Shown here in pieces: positions 7,219 through 13,093 of a stretch of 13,093 nucleotides of DNA (positions are counted from its first letter, which is position 1; the number at the start of each line of letters is the position of its first letter). The notes beneath the pieces were generated by a model. It was not told the DNA's origin, made no database searches, and saw only the letters and a list, made by a program, of their open reading frames with translations. The stretch comes from Akkermansiaceae bacterium UBA5689 (lineage in GTDB: Bacteria; Verrucomicrobiota; Verrucomicrobiia; Verrucomicrobiales; Akkermansiaceae), in contig DIHT01000020.1 of assembly GCA_002420305.1 (NCBI GenBank), positions 8,431-21,523 on the forward strand, in the 5' to 3' direction. Both the position numbers and the translations under genes were made by a program.

Positions 7219-9629
7219 TCACCCTGCGACATAGCGGTATTCTTCTTGCTCTCCTGTCCTCGGGTGCCATGGGCGATACCGTTTTTGAAAACGAGGTGCA
7301 GCCCGTGTTGCGGAAGCATTGCTTTTCCTGCCACGGTCCTGAAAAGCAGAAGGGAGACCTCCGGTTCGATTCGCTGGACCCGGACATGGTGAACGGCCAT
7401 GCCGCCGAGACCTGGCATGATGCTCTTGATGTTCTCAACCGGGGAGAGATGCCACCGGAAAAAGCCCCCCCCCTGCCTGCCGGGGATCGCCGAGTGCTCG
7501 TTGCCTGGCTGACGAAGGAGTTGCGTCGGACAGCGGAGGCCCGCAAGAATACCGGCAAGCAGGTGGTGATGCGTCGGTTGAACCGGACCGAGTATCAGCA
7601 TACCATGACCGACCTGCTGGGCTTGGAGATGAATTATGGGGGAAACCTTCCTTCCGATACCCGTTCTCCAGAGGGCTTCAAAAACAATGGGGCGTCCCTC
7701 GGAATGACTGCCCTGCAGATCGAGAATTATCTCAAGACAGCCCGGAAGGCCCTCGACCTTATTCTGATGGAAGGCGATCCATTGGAGCGAAGTGTTTCTC
7801 CGGTGGCGAGAAGCAAGGGGGCAATCCGGGGGCCCACCCGTCGGCGCTATGTGGGAAACTCCTCCGAGCGCCTTGGTCGGGTGAATTTCTGGCACGGTTC
7901 CTTCAAGGATCCACCGCGAGAGGGGCAATTCACCATGCGCGTGAAGGCTTCGACTGACCGGAAGCCGGGACAGCCTGCTCCGATTCTCTTTGCCCGTTAC
8001 GGGTATTTTGTCTCGGGTCTGACCCTGAACATCATGGACGATGCCGGAGAAATCGAGGTTGCCTCGAGCACGCCGGAATATTACGACCTTCCGCTGCGAT
8101 CCGAGTTCCTCCCCCTGCCGGAGGCTCATGTTCCGGGTAGCAAACTTAATGGGGTCATCACGCTCCAGAATATTCTCGATGACGGGGAACCTCGACCCAA
8201 GGAGGTGACGGAGGTCATTGAGGAGAAGGACAAAAAGGGGAAGGTGAGGAAGAAGAAGGTCAAGTTCTTCCCTGAGGACCCTGATTTTCCGCGCATTATC
8301 ATTGAGTCAGTGGAGATTATCCGGAACGACTATGCCTCCTGGCCGCCGCCCCTGCACCGCAGGATCATACGGGAGGGAGAAGACGTGGATGACCCGAAGG
8401 CTCTCAGGTCCGTCCTGGAACGCTTTCTCCGACGAGCTTGGCGACGGCCCGTGCAGGATACGGAACTCGCGAAGTGGCTTAGGCATCACGAGTTGATGCG
8501 GAAGGAATCAGGCCATCCGGTGGAGGCCCTCAAGGAGACCCTGTCGGCTGTCCTGTCCTCCTCTCATTTTCTTTACCTCACTGAGCCCTCATCCTCGGAG
8601 AAGCGGCGGAGGCTGAATGCTCATGAGTTAGCCGCTCGTCTTTCCTATTTCCTGTGGAGCTCCCTCCCAGATGAGGCTTTGTCTTCCCTTGCCGATTCTG
8701 GAGAGTTGCTGGCTCCTGAGATGCTCCAGAGCGAGTTCAACCGTTTGCTCGGGGACGAGAAGGCGGATCGCTTCGCCGAGCAATTCAGCAGGCAATGGCT
8801 TGATCTTGATGGAGTAGACCGGGTGGCCATCAACCCACAGTATTACCGGAATTTCGATAATACCCTCAAGCCCGAGATGGTCCGGGAAACGCAGTCCTTC
8901 TTCCTGGAAATCCTGCGGAGCAACACCTCAGCCCTGCAGTTCCTGGATGCGGACTTCACCATGCTCAATGCCCGCCTGGCAAAGCATTACGGGTTGGAGG
9001 GACCACGATCCCAGGCCTTCGAGAGGGTGCCTCTTGAGGGAACAAGCCGCCCGGGGGGCTTACTGGCTCATGCATCCATGCTCCTTGCCGGATCTGATGG
9101 AGTGGACTCCCATCCCATCAAGCGCGCTGTCTGGATCAGAGAGCACCTCCTGCATGACCCTCCCAATCCTCCTCCGCCCGATGTTCCGAGCTTGGAGGAA
9201 GGTGTCGTTGGTTTCGAGAAGCTCCCGGTCCGGGAGCAGATGGAGCTCCACCGGAAGAAGGAAGCCTGTGCGGACTGTCATCGCAGCATCGACCCATGGG
9301 GTATTGCCCTGGAGCGGTTCGACGCGATCGGGTTGCCAAGGGAGAAGACCGCAAGGGGACGCAAAGCTGTCTCGACCACGACTGTCCTGCCGGGGAATCA
9401 CCAGGTTGCGGGACTGGCAGACCTGCAGGACCACATGCTTACGGAGAGGCGCGCACAATTTGCCCGGGCCCTCGTGACCAAGTTTTACGTCTATGCCTTG
9501 GGGCGAAGTGCCCTGCTGGAGGATGCGCCTTTGATCGGGGAATTGAGCCGGGAGTTCGCCCGGGATGGCTACCGGTTGCCCTCCCTCATGGCCCGCATTG
9601 CCAGCAGTGAGCCTTTTTTATCGCGATAG
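7215..9629 (+). CDS. PSCyt1-DUF1587-DUF1595-DUF1592-DUF1588-DUF1585 c-type cytochrome protein
   Basis: This 804-residue secreted protein has the multi-domain architecture typical of Planctomycetota and Verrucomicrobiota. A signal peptide (about 1-20, ending SSGAMG) leads to a planctomycete cytochrome C domain with heme motif CFSCH (36-40) and NRGEMPPEKAPPLP. DUF1587 follows with RRLNRTEYQHTMTDLLGL (120-137). A variable beta-rich region spans about 205-370 and holds a lysine-rich insertion (335-350). DUF1595 (about 395-455), DUF1592 (ELAARLSYFLWSSLPDEAL, 471-489), DUF1588 with a second heme motif CADCH and RSIDPWGIALERFD (685-703), and DUF1585 (about 725-802) complete it. The two CxxCH sites imply covalent heme and an electron-transfer role outside the cytoplasm; substrate and partner are unknown for the family. 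It overlaps the lipoprotein gene by 4 bp and lies 43 bp before DUF1552, its usual partner. Confidence 0.94.
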   Translation: MITLRHSGILLALLSSGAMGDTVFENEVQPVLRKHCFSCHGPEKQKGDLRFDSLDPDMVNGHAAETWHDALDVLNRGEMPPEKAPPLPAGDRRVLVAWLTKELRRTAEARKNTGKQVVMRRLNRTEYQHTMTDLLGLEMNYGGNLPSDTRSPEGFKNNGASLGMTALQIENYLKTARKALDLILMEGDPLERSVSPVARSKGAIRGPTRRRYVGNSSERLGRVNFWHGSFKDPPREGQFTMRVKASTDRKPGQPAPILFARYGYFVSGLTLNIMDDAGEIEVASSTPEYYDLPLRSEFLPLPEAHVPGSKLNGVITLQNILDDGEPRPKEVTEVIEEKDKKGKVRKKKVKFFPEDPDFPRIIIESVEIIRNDYASWPPPLHRRIIREGEDVDDPKALRSVLERFLRRAWRRPVQDTELAKWLRHHELMRKESGHPVEALKETLSAVLSSSHFLYLTEPSSSEKRRRLNAHELAARLSYFLWSSLPDEALSSLADSGELLAPEMLQSEFNRLLGDEKADRFAEQFSRQWLDLDGVDRVAINPQYYRNFDNTLKPEMVRETQSFFLEILRSNTSALQFLDADFTMLNARLAKHYGLEGPRSQAFERVPLEGTSRPGGLLAHASMLLAGSDGVDSHPIKRAVWIREHLLHDPPNPPPPDVPSLEEGVVGFEKLPVREQMELHRKKEACADCHRSIDPWGIALERFDAIGLPREKTARGRKAVSTTTVLPGNHQVAGLADLQDHMLTERRAQFARALVTKFYVYALGRSALLEDAPLIGELSREFARDGYRLPSLMARIASSEPFLSR

Positions 9630-9672
9630 GGGCGGTGGTAACTGCTATAGTGTCAAGGAACGGGAGAAACTG

Positions 9673-11013
9673 ATGAGTAAGAGCGCCCACTACATGAACC
9701 GCAGGACCATGCTCAAGGCCGCCGGGATCTCCATGGCGCTGCCTTGGATGGAGTCTCTAGCGGGTCCTAGGTCCAAGGTGCCTCCGAGAAGGTTCTGTTC
9801 CATTTATTTCCCCTACGGAGTGAGCCTGCCCAAGAAGGAGGGCGAGTTCGGGGAGTGGAACTGGTTTCCGAACGGATCGGGCCAGAACTTTACCTTTAAC
9901 AAGTCCCTTGAGGTGCTGGAGCCGTTCCGTGATCAGGTCACGGTTCTTGGAGGGCTCTCCCATCCTAAGGTCCGCAGAATCGGAGGTCATGACAGTGGTG
10001 ATACCTTCCTGACCGGGGAGGAGTTGAGCCTGTCTGCAACGGGTCTGAAGAACTCCATTTCCTTGGATCAGTTCATGGCGCAAAGGCATAGACTGGGTGC
10101 GAGTACGCGCTTCAGCAGCTTGGTGCTCTCCTCGGATGGAGGGGTCGGCATGCCTACCAGGGCGAATACGCTCTCCTACTCCATTAGCGGTCAGCCGATT
10201 CCTTCCCTGAACCGGCCTGCCGTTGTCTTTGAACGTCTCTTTGGGTTGAATGGCGACTCCATCGAGGCCCAGAGAAAGGGACTCACCCGGACCGGAAGCC
10301 ACCTTGATCTGCTTCTTGAAGAGGCGAGGACCCTGCATCGTAAACTGGGCAGAACAGATCAGGGAAAGCTGGATCAGTATCTAACCTCAGTGCGTGAGAT
10401 CGAGCAGGATGTGGAGCGCTCCGCGCAATGGCTGAATGTCCCCCGTCCCAAGGTCAATGCGGAGGGGCTTAGCCTTGATGCGGACAACGAGACTCCGGGG
10501 AAGCTCATTCATACCATGCTGGACCTGATTGCCCTCGCATTTCAGACCGACTCGACCCGCTTCGTGACCTATCAGTTGGCGAGCATGCACGGGGCAATCT
10601 CCATCGCGAACAAGTTCCCGTCGCTCCTGGGTTTCAACAAGGACGCCCACGGGTTGGCTCATGGGGCGGGCAAAGGGAAGGGAGCCGAAGCTAAGGGGAA
10701 GTGGGACCGGTATCAGGCTGAATGCCTCGCTTATCTGATGAAACGACTCAGTGAGTTTCAAGAGGGAGATGGGTCCGTGCTGGACAATACCTGCATCCTT
10801 TACGGCAGCAGCAACAGCAAGACCCACAACAACACCAACTATCCGCTGATTCTTGCCGGAGGGAACAAGATGGGCTACCGGCACGGGCAGTATCTAAAAT
10901 GCGACAGTAAGACCCCGTTCTCAAACGTGTTTGTGACTATCCAGCAGCAGATGGGAGTGAAGGCGGATTCCTTTGCTGACAGTACGGGAACGCTTGACGG
11001 GCTGGTTATTTGA
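9673..11013 (+). CDS. DUF1552 (HXXSHH) family secreted protein
   Basis: This 446-residue protein belongs to the DUF1552 family, the regular genetic partner of DUF1592-type cytochromes. A twin-arginine-like N-terminus (MNRRTMLKAAGISMALPWMESLA, residues 8-30) suggests Tat export of a folded, perhaps metal-containing protein. Family segments include FCSIYFPYGVSLP (41-53), VTVLGGLSHPKVRRIGGHDSGDTFLTG (89-115), FSSLVLSS (147-154), and DGSVLDNTCILYGSSNSKTHNNTNYPLILAGG (366-397). The segment aligned with the family-naming HXXSHH motif reads HGLAHG (326-331), lacking the Ser and the last His. The frame is open upstream to 9565 inside the cytochrome gene, but the ATG at 9673 has a Shine-Dalgarno (GGGAG, six bases away) and gives the standard N-terminus. 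A TATAGT at 9646-9651 could be a weak internal -10, without a good -35. Its catalytic activity is unknown. Confidence 0.93.
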   Translation: MSKSAHYMNRRTMLKAAGISMALPWMESLAGPRSKVPPRRFCSIYFPYGVSLPKKEGEFGEWNWFPNGSGQNFTFNKSLEVLEPFRDQVTVLGGLSHPKVRRIGGHDSGDTFLTGEELSLSATGLKNSISLDQFMAQRHRLGASTRFSSLVLSSDGGVGMPTRANTLSYSISGQPIPSLNRPAVVFERLFGLNGDSIEAQRKGLTRTGSHLDLLLEEARTLHRKLGRTDQGKLDQYLTSVREIEQDVERSAQWLNVPRPKVNAEGLSLDADNETPGKLIHTMLDLIALAFQTDSTRFVTYQLASMHGAISIANKFPSLLGFNKDAHGLAHGAGKGKGAEAKGKWDRYQAECLAYLMKRLSEFQEGDGSVLDNTCILYGSSNSKTHNNTNYPLILAGGNKMGYRHGQYLKCDSKTPFSNVFVTIQQQMGVKADSFADSTGTLDGLVI

Positions 11014-11118
11014 ACAGGGGCTGAGCTTGGATGGCACTCGGTCGGCCCGGATCGGAAAGTAAACACGTGGCGAAGCTCCCCGGGAAGAGAACCTGAAACT
11101 TGTTTTTGTTGAACAACG

Positions 11119-11922
11119 ATGAATGGGCCCAATACCAACGCGGTGGATTATAATGCGGCTGGCTACTGCCTTTTTCGCGAAGTCCTCGATCCGGAGGAGG
11201 TCCGGGAGGTCAATGCCGAGCTGGATTCTCTCGTGCGGAACATGCCGGACACCATGGTTGTCTATAAGGATGGAAAGAATCAGGAGGTCCCGGCGCGACC
11301 CGAATATCTCACCGAGCCTCATGCCAGTAACAACGCCTGGCTGGAGCTCTGTCGTCATCCTCGGATCCTCGACGCGGTGGAAGCGGTTCTCGGGCCGGAC
11401 CTTATTCTGATCATGTCTCATGTGATCTCCAAGCGGCCGGGAGATGGGTTGCCGGTGGCGTGGCATCAGGACAATACCTACTGGCACTCGGTCCAGGGAA
11501 CGGACGTGGGAACGGTCTGGCTCGCTTTGGACGATGCGGATCTAGCTAATGGGTGTATGCAGGTGATCCCATCTACCCATGAGGGATATCCCGAGATGGA
11601 TAAGGTTTCGACCGGGGAAAATGATCTTCTCGGGCTTACTGTGGAAGTGACTCCGGACATGGTAGCCTCCGCCATTCCCCTCGAGATGCGGGCGGGGAGT
11701 TTGTCGATTCACGATTCTTACATCCTTCATGGAAGTGAGCCGAATACCAGCAACCGACGCCGAGCGGCTTATACCATGCGTTATGCCAATGCTCGGACGG
11801 TCACGGTGGATACCCAGGAGCACTGGGTGCCGGTCTATCTCGTGCGCGGGGAAGGAGGTGGCAGCGATTCGAACTACGTTGACCTCCGTCCGGGGCGTCC
11901 CCTTCCCGGGTGCGCGATTTAG
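11119..11922 (+). CDS. phytanoyl-CoA dioxygenase (PhyH) family protein
   Basis: This 267-residue protein belongs to the PhyH branch of Fe(II)/2-oxoglutarate-dependent dioxygenases, which hydroxylate a small organic substrate while decarboxylating 2-oxoglutarate. The iron-binding triad is visible: His116 and Asp118 in AWHQDNTYW, and His204 in IHDSYILHGSEPN. The Arg cluster NRRRAAYTMRY (212-222) carries the expected 2-oxoglutarate-binding arginine about ten residues after the distal His. VWLALDDADLANGCMQVIPSTHEG (133-156) is also typical. The length is normal and no signal peptide is seen, so it is cytoplasmic. It starts 105 bp after the DUF1552 stop, so it may be a separate unit or the operon's last gene; no terminator or strong Shine-Dalgarno is seen in the gap. 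Bacterial PhyH proteins act on very different substrates (for example ectoine or phosphonates), so the substrate is not predicted. Confidence 0.9.
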   Translation: MNGPNTNAVDYNAAGYCLFREVLDPEEVREVNAELDSLVRNMPDTMVVYKDGKNQEVPARPEYLTEPHASNNAWLELCRHPRILDAVEAVLGPDLILIMSHVISKRPGDGLPVAWHQDNTYWHSVQGTDVGTVWLALDDADLANGCMQVIPSTHEGYPEMDKVSTGENDLLGLTVEVTPDMVASAIPLEMRAGSLSIHDSYILHGSEPNTSNRRRAAYTMRYANARTVTVDTQEHWVPVYLVRGEGGGSDSNYVDLRPGRPLPGCAI

Positions 11923-11933
11923 CTTTTTCTGAT

Positions 11934-11952
11934 AGCGGGGATTTCTTCCGCT
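11934..11952. terminator. weak hairpin between convergent PhyH and GH30 genes
   Basis: AGCGGGG (11934-11940) and TTCCGCT (11946-11952) can pair, including two G-U pairs, around an ATTTC loop in the 30-bp gap between two convergent stops. No T-tract follows it on plus. On minus it is followed by ATCAG and then an A-rich stretch, so it is not a standard intrinsic terminator. Its position between convergent genes is the main support. Confidence 0.25.
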
Positions 11953-13093
11953 CTACTCAAAGACGAGGGTGCGAACCGAGAGAGGTGGCATGGCGGCGGT
12001 GGATTCGACCTCTTCACAGTTCCTTTTCTGGTCAGTCTGCCAAGCCCGGGCTTTTCCTCCTCCCTTTAGAGAAATCTTGAGGGGATGGGACGAGGCAGTG
12101 TCATTGATGGCAACTACCACAACCTTAGAGCGGTCGGGAGAGCGGTAGGCGGAGATCTGTAATTTGTCCCGGGTTGGGGCGGCGAGGCGTCGAAAGCCTG
12201 GTTCTACGAATCTGGAATACTGCTGAAAGGTGTAGAACTTCTTGGTTCGCTCAACAAAGGCCTGGGTGCCATTCTCTCCGCGCTTTTCGCTGACGAGGAC
12301 GAGTCCTTCATCGCGGTGCTTCTGCCGGGTGTTGCGGTCCGTGACCGCCTCGGGAGCGAGGCTATAGACGAGGCCCCACCAGAGGAAGGCGTTAGCCCCG
12401 GCATCGGCGAGAGTCATGTGGAGGTAGCGGGCGGCCTTGATGGCCTTCTGATGCTCGGTGAGTTCGGGAGTCCATCCGTAGGTGTGCCACTGCTCGCCAT
12501 TCCACTGGGCTCCGGTGGTTTCGGTCATCCAAAGGCTCTTATCAGGGAAGTGCTCCCGTTTGAGGGGGGCGATGACCCTCGTTGCGTTCACAAGGTAATC
12601 GATAGGGCCGGTTTCACCGTCAATGTAGCTGTCATACATGTGATAGGCCGCAATATCGACGGCTGGACTGGTGATGGCGGGGAGAAAGCTCTTCAATTCA
12701 CTGGCCTCGGAGCCAATGAACGCGAGATCGGGGGCGGCAATGCGGAGCTGGCCCAGACCAGCCCTTCTTAGGCGGGGCTTGACCAGCGTTTCGATAAAGG
12801 AGGCAAGTTCTCCGGGCTCCCAGCGGCAGGTTTGAGTGCCCTCGTGGGACCAGTTGGATTCATTCTGGACTCCGATGGCGGTGACGTTGATACCCCAGTC
12901 AAGATATTGCTGGATGCGAGCTACCATTTCGTTCGCCCACTCGGCCCGGCGCTCCGGCCGCAGAGTATACTGAGGGCCACCATTGATCTGGACGGTCTGG
13001 AGCCAGTAATCCAGTTCCTGGTTCTTGGACGAGCGGGGTTGCCAGAAGCTCAGGAGGACCTGAAGGTCTGGGTTGATCTTCATGGCCCGCTGG
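11953..13093 (-). CDS. glycoside hydrolase family 30 protein, 5' end beyond the right edge
   Basis: About 380 residues are visible, and the frame remains open to the window edge (QRA before MKINPDL), so the N-terminus with any signal peptide is missing and the Met at 13083 is probably internal. The (beta/alpha)8 retaining-hydrolase pattern of GH30 is clear: INPDLQVLLSFWQPRSSKN, then VTAIGVQNESNW with the acid/base Glu at codon 12859-12861, AAYHMYDSY, and LWMTETTGAQW with the nucleophile Glu at codon 12520-12522. ANAFLWWGLVY closes the barrel. From about codon 282 (FYTFQQYSRFVEPGFRRLAA ... VVVVAINDT ... MPPLSVRTLVFE) comes the beta-sandwich typical of GH30 enzymes. GH30 members cleave beta-linked glycans such as xylan, glucuronoxylan, beta-1,6-glucan or glucosylceramide; the subfamily cannot be settled here. 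It is convergent with the PhyH gene. Confidence 0.88.
   Translation of the reverse strand, partial: QRAMKINPDLQVLLSFWQPRSSKNQELDYWLQTVQINGGPQYTLRPERRAEWANEMVARIQQYLDWGINVTAIGVQNESNWSHEGTQTCRWEPGELASFIETLVKPRLRRAGLGQLRIAAPDLAFIGSEASELKSFLPAITSPAVDIAAYHMYDSYIDGETGPIDYLVNATRVIAPLKREHFPDKSLWMTETTGAQWNGEQWHTYGWTPELTEHQKAIKAARYLHMTLADAGANAFLWWGLVYSLAPEAVTDRNTRQKHRDEGLVLVSEKRGENGTQAFVERTKKFYTFQQYSRFVEPGFRRLAAPTRDKLQISAYRSPDRSKVVVVAINDTASSHPLKISLKGGGKARAWQTDQKRNCEEVESTAAMPPLSVRTLVFE

Noticed and set aside
7047..8129. A 360-codon open frame on the minus strand opposite the lipoprotein-cytochrome junction
   Set aside because: It spans two well-supported plus-strand genes, shows no domain or plausible start, and is a shadow of GC-rich coding sequence.
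9625..9651. Promoter-like TATAGT before the DUF1552 gene
   Set aside because: The -10 matches well, but the hexamer 17 bp upstream (GCGATA) is a poor -35 and partly overlaps the cytochrome stop; operon read-through explains expression.
11031..11099. A tiny 21-22 codon frame between the DUF1552 and PhyH genes
   Set aside because: Too short, with no signal, conserved motif or convincing ribosome binding site.

Overview
The window reads as a chromosomal segment of a free-living, polymer-degrading bacterium of the Planctomycetota-Verrucomicrobiota group, more likely Verrucomicrobiota. The evidence is the combination of a DUF1501 protein, a planctomycete-type cytochrome fused to DUF1587/1595/1592/1588/1585, a DUF1552 (HXXSHH) protein and a jelly-roll lipoprotein. 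The DNA looks moderately GC-rich, genes are closely packed, and Shine-Dalgarno use is mixed. I see no rRNA, tRNA, CRISPR array, transposon or phage gene. Taxonomy is inferred from family content only.

Layout. (1) Positions 1-1453, minus strand: a flavodoxin-fold NADPH-dependent FMN reductase followed 17 bp later by a DUF1501 protein that runs off the left edge. (2) Positions 1546-2302, plus strand: a secreted FKBP-type prolyl isomerase with its own intrinsic terminator. (3) Positions 2309-5687, minus strand: an AbgT-family transporter followed by a DUF885 metallopeptidase-like protein, a probable uptake-and-hydrolysis pair. (4) Positions 5893-11013, plus strand: a probable operon of a lipoprotein (jelly-roll domain plus a long charged helical tail), a PSCyt1-DUF1592-type c-type cytochrome protein (overlapping the lipoprotein by ATGA) and a Tat-type DUF1552 protein. 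(5) Position 11119 onward: a phytanoyl-CoA dioxygenase-family protein on plus, convergent with a family 30 glycoside hydrolase on minus that is cut by the right edge.

How the genes may work together. Regions 1 and 4 each carry a secreted enzyme of unknown activity from the DUF1501/DUF1552 type; in region 4 it sits with a heme protein and a lipoprotein that could anchor it to the envelope. With the nearby GH30 enzyme this suggests processing of an external polymer or glycan, but the substrate cannot be read from the sequence. Region 3 suggests uptake of an aminoacyl or p-aminobenzoyl-glutamate-like compound and cleavage in the cytoplasm.

The best candidate for an undescribed system is the three-gene lipoprotein-cytochrome-DUF1552 cassette. 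Its two core families are known but functionally uncharacterised, the lipoprotein tail is unrecognised, and the motif that names the DUF1552 family looks degenerate here.
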